64,000 nucleotides of DNA. Source: Variovorax soli NBRC 106424. Lineage in GTDB: Bacteria; Pseudomonadota; Gammaproteobacteria; Burkholderiales; Burkholderiaceae_C. Below, piece after piece: positions 20,581 through 29,204 of this stretch. The stretch lies in contig NZ_BCUU01000004.1 in assembly GCF_001591385.1 (NCBI RefSeq), forward strand, positions 62,001 to 126,000, written 5' to 3'. Below the pieces are notes generated by a model. That model worked only from the letters and a program-made list of their open reading frames with translations, was not told the origin of the DNA and made no database searches. Every line of letters starts with the position of its first letter. Position 1 is the first letter of the stretch. Both the position numbers and the translations under genes were made by a program.

Positions 20581-22029
20581 ATGTCCGAACTGATCCTCAA
20601 GCCCGGCACCGTGCACCGCGAGGCCCTGCGCATCGCCGGCGAGCGCGTGCACCGCGACCAGGTGATCGAGGTCACCTACCCCTACACCGGCGAAGTGATC
20701 GCCACCGTGCCCAAGGCCACGCTGGACGACGTGCGCAAGGCCTACAGCGTGGCCCGTGCGTACAAGAGCAAGCTCACCCGCTACGAGCGCTACAAGATCC
20801 TGATGCGTGCGGGCGAGATCATCGCCTCGCGGCTGGACGAGATCTCGCGCGTGATCACCTACGAATCGGGCCTGTCGCGCAAGGATTCGCTGTACGAGGT
20901 GGGCCGCGCGTCCGACGTGCTGCTGTTCGCCGCCAACCAGGCGCTGGTGGACGACGGCCAGGTGTTCTCCTGCGACCTCACGCACCACGGCAAGAGCCGC
21001 AAGGTCTACACGCTGCGCGAGCCGCTGCAGGGCGTGATCACCGCCATCACGCCCTTCAACCATCCGCTCAACCAGGTGATCCACAAGGTGGCGCCGGCCG
21101 TGGCCACCAACAACCGCATGGTGCTCAAGCCCAGCGAGAAGACGCCGCTGTCGGCCTTCGTGCTGGCCGACATCCTGTACGAAGCCGGGCTGCCGCCGCC
21201 CATGCTCTCGGTCATCACCGGCGATCCGCGCGAGATCGCCGACGAGATGCTCACCAACCCCGACGTGGACCTGGTCACCTTCACTGGCGGCGTGCCCATT
21301 GGCAAGTACATCGCCGCCAAGGCGGTCTACAAGCGCCAGATCCTGGAGCTGGGCGGCAACGACCCGATCATCGTGATGGAGGACGCCGACATCGAGGAAG
21401 CCGCCACGCTGGCGGCCAGCGGCTCGTACAAGAACTCGGGCCAGCGCTGCACCGCCATCAAGCGCATGCTGGTGCATGAATCGGTGGCCGACCGCTTCGT
21501 CGACCTGCTGGTGCAAAAGACGCTCGGCATCAAGCACGGCGACCCGATGGACCCGGCCACCGACGTGGGCACGGTCATCGACGAGGAAGCCGCCACGCAT
21601 TTCAAGAGCGTGGTGGACGACGCCATCGCCGCCGGCGCCAAGCTGCTGCACGGCAATGTGCAGCGCGGTGCCCTGTATTCGCCCACGGTGCTCGACCGGG
21701 TGCAGCCGGAGATGAAGGTGGTCAAGCACGAGACCTTCGGGCCGGTGTCGCCGGTGATCCGCTTCAAGGACATCGAAGAAGCCATCCGCATCTCCAACGG
21801 CACGGCCTTCGGGCTGTCGTCCTCGGTATGCACCAACCGGCTGGACTACATCACGCGCTTCGTGAGCGAGCTCAACGTGGGCAGCGTCAACGTGCGCGAG
21901 GTGCCGGGCTACCGCCTGGAGCTCACGCCCTTCGGCGGCATCAAGGATTCCGGCCTGGGCTACAAGGAAGGCGTGCTGGAAGCCATGAAGAGCTTCTGCA
22001 ACACCAAGACCTATTCGCTGCCCTGGTAA
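20581..22029 (+). CDS. phnY: Phosphonoacetaldehyde dehydrogenase
   Basis: This 482-residue NAD(P)+-dependent aldehyde dehydrogenase oxidises phosphonoacetaldehyde to phosphonoacetate. It has the family glutamate in LELGGNDP, catalytic C290 in NSGQRCTAIKR, the nucleotide-binding ITPFNHPLNQ, and the C-terminal PFGGIKDSGLGYKEG. The length is normal. It lies between phnA and the PhnZ-like gene in one operon; aldehyde dehydrogenases of this group in a PhnW/PhnA setting are PhnY. It should not be confused with the unrelated 2-oxoglutarate dioxygenase PhnY*. Confidence 0.93.
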   Translation: MSELILKPGTVHREALRIAGERVHRDQVIEVTYPYTGEVIATVPKATLDDVRKAYSVARAYKSKLTRYERYKILMRAGEIIASRLDEISRVITYESGLSRKDSLYEVGRASDVLLFAANQALVDDGQVFSCDLTHHGKSRKVYTLREPLQGVITAITPFNHPLNQVIHKVAPAVATNNRMVLKPSEKTPLSAFVLADILYEAGLPPPMLSVITGDPREIADEMLTNPDVDLVTFTGGVPIGKYIAAKAVYKRQILELGGNDPIIVMEDADIEEAATLAASGSYKNSGQRCTAIKRMLVHESVADRFVDLLVQKTLGIKHGDPMDPATDVGTVIDEEAATHFKSVVDDAIAAGAKLLHGNVQRGALYSPTVLDRVQPEMKVVKHETFGPVSPVIRFKDIEEAIRISNGTAFGLSSSVCTNRLDYITRFVSELNVGSVNVREVPGYRLELTPFGGIKDSGLGYKEGVLEAMKSFCNTKTYSLPW

Positions 22030-22038
22030 GAGCAAACC

Positions 22039-22614
22039 ATGAGCCTGACACTGGAAGACATCGTCACCCTGTTCGAGGCCAAGGGCCACGAGCAGTACGA
22101 CGGCGAACCCGTCACGCAGCTGGAACACGCGCTGCAGTCGGCCCACCAGGCCGAGCAGGAAGGCGCCGGCAGCGCCCTCATCAGCGCGGCGCTGCTGCAC
22201 GACATCGGCCACCTGCTGCACGACTTCGGCGACACGCCCTCGATGAAGGGGCTGGACGACGTTCACCAGTACCGCTGCCTGCCCTTCCTGCGCGGCCTGT
22301 TCGGCCCGGCCACGCTGGAGCCGATCCGGCTGCACGTGGACGCCAAGCGCTTCCTGTGCGCGCGCGAGCCGGCTTATCACGACAGCCTGTCGGCGGACTC
22401 GCAGCGCAGCCTGAAGCTGCAGGGCGGCATATTCGACACGGCCCAGGCCGCCGCCTTCGAGGCCCTGCCCTTCGCCATGGATGCCGTGCGCCTGCGCCGC
22501 TGGGACGACGGCGCGAAGGCCGCCGACCTGGCGGTGCCGGGCCTCGCCCACTTCGTGCGGCACCTGGAACGCGCCGCGGCCGAACACCGCCCGACCGCGC
22601 GGCAAGCTGCATGA
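22039..22614 (+). CDS. PhnZ-like HD-domain phosphonate oxygenase
   Basis: This 191-residue HD-domain protein belongs to the phosphonate-operon group that includes the diiron oxygenase PhnZ. Candidate metal ligands are H30, H54-D55 (ALLHDIGH), H76, H99 and D157 (RRWDDGAK). Y20 and E23 occupy the positions of the PhnZ substrate residues. By my recollection of PhnZ numbering these sit at an almost constant offset of four. PhnZ cleaves (R)-2-amino-1-hydroxyethylphosphonate to glycine and phosphate. Its usual partner PhnY* is not in this window. It overlaps the next gene by 4 bp. Confidence 0.85.
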   Translation: MSLTLEDIVTLFEAKGHEQYDGEPVTQLEHALQSAHQAEQEGAGSALISAALLHDIGHLLHDFGDTPSMKGLDDVHQYRCLPFLRGLFGPATLEPIRLHVDAKRFLCAREPAYHDSLSADSQRSLKLQGGIFDTAQAAAFEALPFAMDAVRLRRWDDGAKAADLAVPGLAHFVRHLERAAAEHRPTARQAA

Positions 22615-24008
22615 GCCAGATGCGCCCCTTCTGGATCGAGCAGGCGCTGTTCGGCGCCGGCGACCTCGCACCCGCGCTGCAAGGCGAAACGCAGACCGAT
22701 GTCTGCATTGTGGGCGGCGGCTTCACGGGCCTGTGGACCGCCATCCAGGCCAAGCAGCAGGCGCCGCAGCTGGACATCGTCATTCTGGAAAGCGACCTGT
22801 GCGGCGCCGGCGCGAGCGGGCGCAACGGCGGCTGCCTGCTGACCTGGTCGGCGAAGTACTTCACCCTGGAGCGCCTGTTCGGCGAGGCCGAGGCGGTGCG
22901 CCTGGTCAAGGCCTCGGAAGCGGCGGTGGGCCACATTGCCGAGTTCTGCAAGGCGCACGGCATCGAGGCCGAGCTGCGCATGGACGGCACGCTCTACACC
23001 GCCACCTCGCAGGCGCAGATCGGCACCATGGCGCCGGTGATGCGCGCGCTGGAAGAACGCGGCATTCATTCCTACCGCGACCTGCCGCCCGACGAGGTTG
23101 CACGCCGCTCGGGCTCGGCGCGCAATCTGGCGGGCGTGTTCTCGCCCTATGCGGCCACCGTGCATCCGGGCAAGCTGGTGCGCGGGCTGCGGCGCGTGGC
23201 GCTGGAGATGGGCATCCGCATCCACGAGCGCACGCCGATGGTCGACTTCGCCGCCGGGCCGCCGGTGGTGGTGCGCACCCCCACGGGCAGCGTGCGCGCC
23301 GGCAAGCTGGTGCTGGCAATGAACGCCTGGATGGCCAGTGCCTTTGCGAAGCAGTTCGAGCGCACCATCGCCATCGTCTCCAGCGACATGGTGATCACCG
23401 AGCGCTGCCCCGAGCTGCACGGCAGCGGGCTGGTGGACGGCGTGTCGGTGCTCGACTCGCGCACCTTCGTCTACTACTACCGCAGCACGGCCGACGGGCG
23501 CCTGATGCTGGGCAAGGGCGGCAACACCTTTGCATGGCGCGGCCGCATTTCGCCGGTGTTCGACCAGCGCTCGCCGTACGAAGACCAGCTGACGCAGGCG
23601 CTGCGCGACTTCTTCCCGGCGCTGGCCAACACGCCCATCACCGCCAGCTGGAACGGCCCGTCGGACCGCTCGGCCACAGGCTTCCCCTTCTTCGGGCGCT
23701 TTGAAGGACACCCCCACATCTACTACGGCTTCGGCTATTCGGGCAACGGCGTGGGGCCCACCTACATGGGCGGGCAGATCCTCTCGTCGCTGGTGCTGGA
23801 TGCCGACAACGCCTGGACGCGCAGCCCGCTCACGCACGGCCCGCTGGGCCAGTTCCCGCCCGAGCCCATGCGCTATGTCGGCTCGATCGTGGTGCGCAAC
23901 GCGATCCGCCGCAAGGAAAAGGCCGAGGACGACGGCCGCCAGCCGTGGATGGTGGACCGCATGCTCAGCAAGCTGGCCAACGCGGCCGGCAAGTCGGACA
24001 AGGGCTGA
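22611..24008 (+). CDS. FAD-dependent aminophosphonate oxidoreductase
   Basis: This 465-residue DAO-fold flavoenzyme has the FAD-binding start TDVCIVGGGFTGLWTAIQAK (near residue 30) and the conserved GASGRNGGCLLTWSAKYF. The C-terminal FGYSGNGVGPTYMGGQIL closes the FAD site. It resembles the putative aminophosphonate oxidoreductases found in many phosphonate operons. Members have been reported to oxidise AEP or N-methylated AEP to phosphonoacetaldehyde, which would feed PhnY without PhnW. Which substrate this one takes is not decidable here. The start ATG 22611 overlaps the upstream stop (ATGA). Confidence 0.87.
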   Translation: MSQMRPFWIEQALFGAGDLAPALQGETQTDVCIVGGGFTGLWTAIQAKQQAPQLDIVILESDLCGAGASGRNGGCLLTWSAKYFTLERLFGEAEAVRLVKASEAAVGHIAEFCKAHGIEAELRMDGTLYTATSQAQIGTMAPVMRALEERGIHSYRDLPPDEVARRSGSARNLAGVFSPYAATVHPGKLVRGLRRVALEMGIRIHERTPMVDFAAGPPVVVRTPTGSVRAGKLVLAMNAWMASAFAKQFERTIAIVSSDMVITERCPELHGSGLVDGVSVLDSRTFVYYYRSTADGRLMLGKGGNTFAWRGRISPVFDQRSPYEDQLTQALRDFFPALANTPITASWNGPSDRSATGFPFFGRFEGHPHIYYGFGYSGNGVGPTYMGGQILSSLVLDADNAWTRSPLTHGPLGQFPPEPMRYVGSIVVRNAIRRKEKAEDDGRQPWMVDRMLSKLANAAGKSDKG

Positions 24009-24045
24009 AGGGCGGACCGGCAGCGCGCTGTTCGCCGCGCACGGC

Positions 24046-24585
24046 TCAGATGTCCAGACCGTGCAGGTCGCCGCGCGCCGGATCGGGCGCGTCGATCTGC
24101 TGGCAGTACTCGCGCAGGTGCAGCAGCGCCAGGTACATGTCGTGCCGCAGTTCCGGCGGTATGGCACGGATGGCGGCGGCCTGCCGCGCCCGGGCGATCG
24201 GGATCGCCTCGCGGTGCAGCGCCTCGCCCTCGGGCGTGATCAGGCAGTGCAGCTTCTTGCGCGGCGTATTGCCCTCGGCCACCAGGCGCACCAGGCCGCG
24301 CTGCTCCAGCAGCTTGAGCGTTCGGCTCACCAGGGCCTTGTCGGAAGTCGACTGCACCACCAGCTCGGCAAAGGGCAGGCCCGGCGCGCCAGCATGCGCC
24401 ACCAGCGCGAGCAGGCGCCACTCCGACACCGACAGGCCGAACTGGCTCGCATAGGAGACGGTGATCTTGCGCCGCAGGGCGTTGCCCACCTGGCTCATCA
24501 GGGTGGTGATGAAAGCATCCACCGTGAGGCCGGTGCCGTGTTCGTCGAGGTCGTCCCAGGGGGTGCGCGCGGAAATGTCGGACAT
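24046..24585 (-). CDS. MarR family transcriptional regulator
   Basis: This 179-residue winged-helix protein has the MarR core: FGLSVSEWRLLALVAH (helix 2), LVVQSTSDKALVSRTLKLLEQRGLV (recognition helix), the wing with NTPRKKLHCLITPEG, and long terminal dimerisation helices. It is divergent from the Bug receptor gene across a 235-bp gap containing palindromes. It probably controls that receptor and the molybdenum hydroxylase genes that follow, with an aromatic ligand as inducer, which is an inference from the family. It also converges on the phosphonate operon, 37 bp away. Confidence 0.9.
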   Translation of the reverse strand: MSDISARTPWDDLDEHGTGLTVDAFITTLMSQVGNALRRKITVSYASQFGLSVSEWRLLALVAHAGAPGLPFAELVVQSTSDKALVSRTLKLLEQRGLVRLVAEGNTPRKKLHCLITPEGEALHREAIPIARARQAAAIRAIPPELRHDMYLALLHLREYCQQIDAPDPARGDLHGLDI

Positions 24586-24643
24586 GGCGGCATTGTTCCA
24601 TGACTCTGGTCGAGTTAGTTTTTCAACTTCATAAATAACAATA

Positions 24644-24737
24644 AATCAATCGGTAGTAACAGCAAGTTGATTGAACAACATCAGGCGGAGAATCCGTTTT
24701 GTTGCATTGGTGGTCAAGCGTTTTACATACGAAACGC
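24644..24737. promoter_or_regulatory. Candidate operators between the MarR gene and the Bug receptor gene
   Basis: The 235-bp gap (24586-24820) is AT-richer than its surroundings. It holds two inverted repeats. AATCAA (24644-24649) pairs with TTGATT (24667-24672). The stronger one is GCGTTT (24718-24723) with AAACGC (24732-24737) around an 8-bp centre, giving a 20-bp operator-like element. The latter is the better candidate for the adjacent MarR protein. I found no convincing -35/-10 pair. Confidence 0.4.
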
Positions 24738-24820
24738 AATTTATCCGAGTACCACCGGGCGAACGCGCAACAGACACCCCTTCCACTGGCCAGATTCCCC
24801 TTCCTCCAGGAGCTCCCCCG

Positions 24821-25813
24821 ATGCCTTCCCACCGCCGCCTCGTCCTTGCTGCCGCCGCCCTGCTGGGCGCCGCCGCCGTGCTCGGCCCCCTGCCCTCGCT
24901 GGCCCAGGGCGCCTACCCTGCCAAGCCGGTGACGGTGGTGGTGTCGTATCCGCCGGGCGGCGACACCGACGCCATTGCGCGCCTGTTCGCCGACAAGCTG
25001 GGCCAGCGCCTGAAGCAGCCGGTGGTCATCGACAACAAGCCGGGCGCCGGCGGCGCCATCGGCAACGGTTATGTCGGCCGCGCAATGCCCGACGGCTACA
25101 CGCTGCTGTTCACGCCCAACCCCTTCACCACCGCCCCCATGGTGATGAAGCTGTCCGGCTCGGCCAGCTACGACGTGCTGGGCGGCTACGAGGCCGTCAT
25201 CAACACCGCCACCCAGCCGCTGGTGCTGGTGGCCAACCCCGGCCTGGGCGTGAAGACGCTGCCGGCCCTGGTGGCCGCCGCCAAGGCGGGCAAGGCCGTG
25301 TCCTATGCCAGCCCGGGCGCCGGCTCGCCGATGCACATCGTGGGCGAGTGGCTCAACAAGGCCGCGGGCGTCAAGTTCTCGCATGTGCCGTACCGCGGCG
25401 TGGGCCCCTCGGTCACCGACGTGGTGGCCGGCCATGTGGACACGGCCTGGGTCACCTTCGGCGCGGTGCGGCAGTACCTGGACACGGGCAAGCTGGTGGC
25501 GCTGGCCATCGGCGACGCGCAGCGCAGCAAGCTGGCGCCCGAAGTGCCCACGCTGGTGGAGCTGGGCTACAAGGACGTGGTGGTGAGCGCCTGGAACGGC
25601 TTCTTCGCGCCCAAGGGCACGCCGGCACCCGTGGTCAAGCTGCTGAACGAGCAGCTCAACGCCATCCTCAAGGAGCCCGAGGTGGTCGATCGCCTGGCCT
25701 TCTTCGGCGCCCTGCCGGCCGGCGGCTCGCCGGATGCGCTGGCCAAGCTCAACCAGCGCGAGTACGCGGTGATGGGCAAGGCGATCCGCGATCTGGCCAT
25801 CGTCGGGGAATAG
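24821..25813 (+). CDS. Bug-family periplasmic substrate-binding receptor
   Basis: This 330-residue receptor of the tripartite tricarboxylate transporter type has a signal peptide ending near SLAQG-AYPAKPV. The family opening is YPAKPVTVVVSYPPGGDTDAIARLF, then VVIDNKPGAGGAIGNGYV and the ligand loop VSYASPGAGSPMHIVGE. No TctA/TctB membrane genes are nearby, as is common for the expanded Bug receptors of Burkholderiales. Its position before molybdenum hydroxylase genes suggests it binds the substrate of that pathway. I chose ATG 24821 with AGGAG 8 bp ahead; a longer in-frame start lacks these features. Confidence 0.9.
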   Translation: MPSHRRLVLAAAALLGAAAVLGPLPSLAQGAYPAKPVTVVVSYPPGGDTDAIARLFADKLGQRLKQPVVIDNKPGAGGAIGNGYVGRAMPDGYTLLFTPNPFTTAPMVMKLSGSASYDVLGGYEAVINTATQPLVLVANPGLGVKTLPALVAAAKAGKAVSYASPGAGSPMHIVGEWLNKAAGVKFSHVPYRGVGPSVTDVVAGHVDTAWVTFGAVRQYLDTGKLVALAIGDAQRSKLAPEVPTLVELGYKDVVVSAWNGFFAPKGTPAPVVKLLNEQLNAILKEPEVVDRLAFFGALPAGGSPDALAKLNQREYAVMGKAIRDLAIVGE

Positions 25814-25853
25814 GCCCACCCCCGTTTCTCCCGGACTTCGTTCCGGTCGAATC

Positions 25854-25905
25854 CCCCCTCGAGGGGGCGCACCCAGCGGCCCGGCAAAGCCGGTTCCGCG
25901 GGTGC
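25854..25905. repeat. Palindromic intergenic repeat
   Basis: This sits in the 168-bp gap after the Bug gene. It contains the 14-bp palindrome CCCCCTCGAGGGGG (25854-25867), then nested arms GCACCC (25869-25874)/GGGTGC (25900-25905) and CCGGC (25881-25885)/GCCGG (25889-25893). It looks like one of the multicopy intergenic elements of Comamonadaceae chromosomes. It may act as a transcription boundary, but there is no T-run. Downstream (25910-25950) is another short repeat-like run, GGGCTTCGCTTCGCTCGCCC. Confidence 0.5.
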
Positions 25906-25981
25906 TCCCGAACGGGCTTCGCTTCGCTCGCCCTTGAGGGTGGCGGCGGCAGCTTCGGCAATTGATCGCGAGGTTTTTTAC

Positions 25982-28318
25982 ATGAGACATCCACCCGAAG
26001 CCTCGGCCCTGTCCGGGGCCTCCACGCTGGGCGTGGAGATACCGCAGGTCACGGCGCGGGCCAAGGTGCTGGGGCGCGCGGTGTACGCCGGCGACATCAA
26101 GCTGGCCGGCATGCTGCATGGCAAGGTGCTGCGCAGCCCCTATCCGCATGCGCGCATCGTCTCCATCGACACCTCGGCGGCGCGCGCGCTGCCGGGGGTG
26201 AAGGCGGTGCTCACCGGCGAGGACGCGCCGGCCACGCTCTGGGGCGTGCACCACAAGGAACGCGCCGTGCTGGCCAAGGGCGTGGTGCGCTACTGCGGCG
26301 AGGAAGTGGCCGCCGTGGCCGCCGTCACCGAAGAGATCGCGCGCGATGCGCTGGACCTGATCCAGGTGGAGTACGAGGAACTGCCGGCCATCCTCAGCAT
26401 CGGCGAGGCCATGGACGAGGAAGCGCCCGGCGTGCACCCGGGCCGCGGCAACGTGGGCCACGAGATCCGCTTCGAGCGCGGCGACGTCGATGCGGCCTTC
26501 GCCTCGGCCCACCTCGTGCACGAAGCCACCTACCAGACCCATTCGCAATACCCGGGCTACATGGAGCCGATGGCCACCGTGGCCGCGCCCGACCCGGACG
26601 GCCGCCTGGTGCTGTGGACTTCCACGCAGGCGGTCAACCTCGTTCGCATGCAGGTCGCGGCCACGCTGGGCCTGCCCGTGTCGCGCGTGCGGGTGGTGCA
26701 GGCCACCACCGGCGGCGGCTTCGGCGGCAAGATCGTGGAAGACGACAACCAACTCGTTGCCGGCCTGCTGGCCTTGCGCACCCAACGCCCCGTGCGGCTG
26801 GTGAACAACCGGCTGGAGGACTTCCAGGCCTGCTGCGCCAGCGTGCCCGAGCGCATCACCCTCAAGCTGGGCATGGACCGCGAGGGCACCATCGTCGCCA
26901 AGGAGGTGCGCATCCTGGCCGAGTGCGGCGCCTATGCGGGCCTGTCGGGCGATGTGATGCATGTGAGCGCCATGCGCAGCGACAACATGCACCGCAACCC
27001 CAACGTGCGCTCGCATGCGACGCTCTACTACACCAACAACCCGCCGCGCGGCGCCTTCCGCGGCTTCGGCGGCACGCAGATGCTGTTCGCGCTCAACAGC
27101 CACATCCACACCATGGCCGGGCAGCTGGGGCTGGACCCGGTGGCGGTGCACCGCCGCAACGCGGTGGGCGCCGGCGAGACCACGGTGCACGGCTGGCAGA
27201 TCGGCAGCACCGGGCTGCAGGAATGCATCACCCAGGCCACCGAAGCCATCGGCTGGACCGCCAAGCGCGCCGCCCCCAAGGGCACCGGCGTGAAGCGCCG
27301 CGGCGTGGGCATGGCAGCCGCCATGCACGTGAGCGGCAACCGCACCATCGGCAACTGGGACGGCTCCACCGTGGTGGTGAAGATCAACGAGGACGGCCGC
27401 GTGAACGTGATCAGCGGCGAATGCGACATGGGCCAGGGCGCCGCCACCATGATGAGCCAGATCGTCGCGCACGAACTGGGCCTGCCGCTGGAGCAGGTGT
27501 ACGTGGTGCCGCCCGACACCGACGTGGCGCCGGTGGCGGTGGGCACGCTGGCCTCGCGCGTGACCATGTCGGCCGGCAATGCCGCCATCGTGGCCGGGCG
27601 CATGGCGCGCGATGCGCTGTTCGCGCTGGCGGCGCCGCGCTGGAACGTGGAGCCGTCGCAGCTGTCCATCGGCGGCGGCGCGGTGTTCGTCACGGCACAG
27701 CCCGAGCGGCGGGCCACGCTGGCCGAGCTGGCGCGCCAGGCCGTCTGGCGCCACGGCGGCGGCGGCATCCAGGTCAGCGGCACCTGGGACCCGAAGACCG
27801 TCATGCACGACGACAACCTCTACGGCAACATCGCCGCCGCCTATTCCTATGCGGCGCAGGCGGTGGAGGTGGAGGTGGACACCGAGACCGGCCAGGTCAC
27901 CGTGCTCGACAGCTACGTGGCCGACGACTGCGGCAAGGCGCTCAACCCCACCGCCGTGCACGGCCAGAGCAACGGCGCGGCGGCGCAGGCCATCGGCTGG
28001 GCGCTGTACGAGCAGCTGCACTACGAGGGCGGCCGGCTGGCCAATGGCAACTTCGCCGACTACACCCTGCCCACCGCCGACGCGCTGCCCGAACTGCGCA
28101 GCGGCCTGGTGGAATCCAACGATCCCAACGGCCCCTACGGCGCCAAGGGCGCGAGCGAGACGGCCATCCTGCCCGGCGCGCCGGCCATTGCGAATGCGGT
28201 GTACGACGCGGTGGGCGTGCGCATCACCGAGCTGCCGATCACGCCCGAGAAGGTGCTGGCCGCGCTGCGTGCACAGAAAGAAGACCAAGAGCAAGAGCAA
28301 GGAGCAGCGCATGCGTGA
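25982..28318 (+). CDS. Molybdenum hydroxylase large subunit (xanthine dehydrogenase family)
   Basis: This 778-residue molybdopterin-binding subunit hydroxylates an unknown, probably heterocyclic or aromatic, substrate. Features are the N-terminal domain VLGRAVYAGDIKLAGMLHGKVLRSPYPHARI, the Mo-cofactor motif TTGGGFGGKIVEDD, PRGAFRGFGGTQ, GQGAATMMSQIVAHELGLPLEQV and the catalytic glutamate in GAKGASETAIL. The PRGAFRGFGG sequence lacks the CSFR motif of true form I CO dehydrogenase. ATG 25982 has GAGG upstream and starts at the natural N-terminus. It overlaps the FAD subunit gene by 8 bp. Confidence 0.92.
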   Translation: MRHPPEASALSGASTLGVEIPQVTARAKVLGRAVYAGDIKLAGMLHGKVLRSPYPHARIVSIDTSAARALPGVKAVLTGEDAPATLWGVHHKERAVLAKGVVRYCGEEVAAVAAVTEEIARDALDLIQVEYEELPAILSIGEAMDEEAPGVHPGRGNVGHEIRFERGDVDAAFASAHLVHEATYQTHSQYPGYMEPMATVAAPDPDGRLVLWTSTQAVNLVRMQVAATLGLPVSRVRVVQATTGGGFGGKIVEDDNQLVAGLLALRTQRPVRLVNNRLEDFQACCASVPERITLKLGMDREGTIVAKEVRILAECGAYAGLSGDVMHVSAMRSDNMHRNPNVRSHATLYYTNNPPRGAFRGFGGTQMLFALNSHIHTMAGQLGLDPVAVHRRNAVGAGETTVHGWQIGSTGLQECITQATEAIGWTAKRAAPKGTGVKRRGVGMAAAMHVSGNRTIGNWDGSTVVVKINEDGRVNVISGECDMGQGAATMMSQIVAHELGLPLEQVYVVPPDTDVAPVAVGTLASRVTMSAGNAAIVAGRMARDALFALAAPRWNVEPSQLSIGGGAVFVTAQPERRATLAELARQAVWRHGGGGIQVSGTWDPKTVMHDDNLYGNIAAAYSYAAQAVEVEVDTETGQVTVLDSYVADDCGKALNPTAVHGQSNGAAAQAIGWALYEQLHYEGGRLANGNFADYTLPTADALPELRSGLVESNDPNGPYGAKGASETAILPGAPAIANAVYDAVGVRITELPITPEKVLAALRAQKEDQEQEQGAAHA

Positions 28319-29204
28319 GTTCGACTACCTGGAGCCGGCCACGGTCGAGGAAGCCAGCCGCATGCTGGCCGACCTGGGCGACGAGGCCCGCGTGATCGCC
28401 GGCGGCACGGCACTGATGCTGGGCATGCGCCAGCGCATGCTGGCGCCCACGCACCTGGTCTCGGTCGCGAAGATCGAACGCCTGCGCGGCATCGATGCCG
28501 ACGGGCAAGGGGGCCTGCGCATCGGCGCGCTGGCGCGGCATGCGGACGTGGCCCGCTCGCCGCTCGTGCAGCGGCATGCGCCGGTGCTGGCCAGCATGGC
28601 GGCGCGCGTGGCCAATCCGCAGGTGCGCAACCAGGGCACCATCGGCGGCAACCTCTGCTATGCCGACCCGTCCACCGATCCGCCAGGCTGCCTGATGGCG
28701 CTGGATGCGCTGGTGGTGTTGGGCAGCGCGCGCGGCGAGCGGGTGCTGTCCATCGAGGAGTTTTTGGTCGACTACTACGTGACCGCGCTGGAAGCCGACG
28801 AGATCGTGCTGGAGATCCGCGTGCCGCCGCTGGCGGCCGGCACCGAGGGCGTGTACTCGCGCTTCCTGCGCACGGCGGCGGAGCACCGCCCGCTGGTGAG
28901 CGTCGCCTTCGTGGCGCGCCGCGAAGAAAAGGGCGCGCTGTGCCGCCAGGCGCGCATTGCCGTCGGCGCCTCCACACCCATTCCCACACGCCTGCGCCGC
29001 GCCGAGGCCTTTCTCGAGGGCCGCAGCGTCACGCCCGCCGTGGCCGCCGAAGTGGCCGAGATGGTGGCGCAGGACATCGAGCCGGTGTCGGACCTGCGCG
29101 GCAGTGCCGAATTCCGGCGCGACATGGTGCGCGCCGTCGCGCGCCGCACGGTGGGGCAGCTGTTCGGGCTGCCCCTGGACGACGAAGGAGGCAACAAGCC
29201 ATGA
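28311..29204 (+). CDS. Molybdenum hydroxylase FAD subunit
   Basis: This 297-residue CoxM/XdhB-type medium subunit passes electrons from the iron-sulfur subunit to the acceptor. It begins FDYLEPATVEEA, has the FAD pyrophosphate loop VIAGGTALMLGMR (residues 26-38) and the second FAD motif RNQGTIGGNLCYADPSTDPP (near 100-120), and closes with the CO-dehydrogenase flavoprotein C-terminal domain. The 4Fe-4S insertion of 4-hydroxybenzoyl-CoA reductase beta subunits is absent, arguing against that enzyme. It overlaps both neighbours (8 bp and 4 bp), so the three subunits are translated together. Confidence 0.92.
   Translation: MREFDYLEPATVEEASRMLADLGDEARVIAGGTALMLGMRQRMLAPTHLVSVAKIERLRGIDADGQGGLRIGALARHADVARSPLVQRHAPVLASMAARVANPQVRNQGTIGGNLCYADPSTDPPGCLMALDALVVLGSARGERVLSIEEFLVDYYVTALEADEIVLEIRVPPLAAGTEGVYSRFLRTAAEHRPLVSVAFVARREEKGALCRQARIAVGASTPIPTRLRRAEAFLEGRSVTPAVAAEVAEMVAQDIEPVSDLRGSAEFRRDMVRAVARRTVGQLFGLPLDDEGGNKP

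Noticed and set aside
20581-22029. PhnY* (2-oxoglutarate dioxygenase) partner for the PhnZ-like protein
   Set aside because: The gene is an aldehyde dehydrogenase with catalytic Cys290, unrelated to PhnY* despite the similar name.
24629-28312. A 1227-codon open frame on the minus strand
   Set aside because: It is the mirror of the molybdenum hydroxylase genes. Its translation is a low-complexity His/Gly/Ala/Arg string, typical of antisense frames in GC-rich DNA, and it covers well-supported genes on the plus strand.
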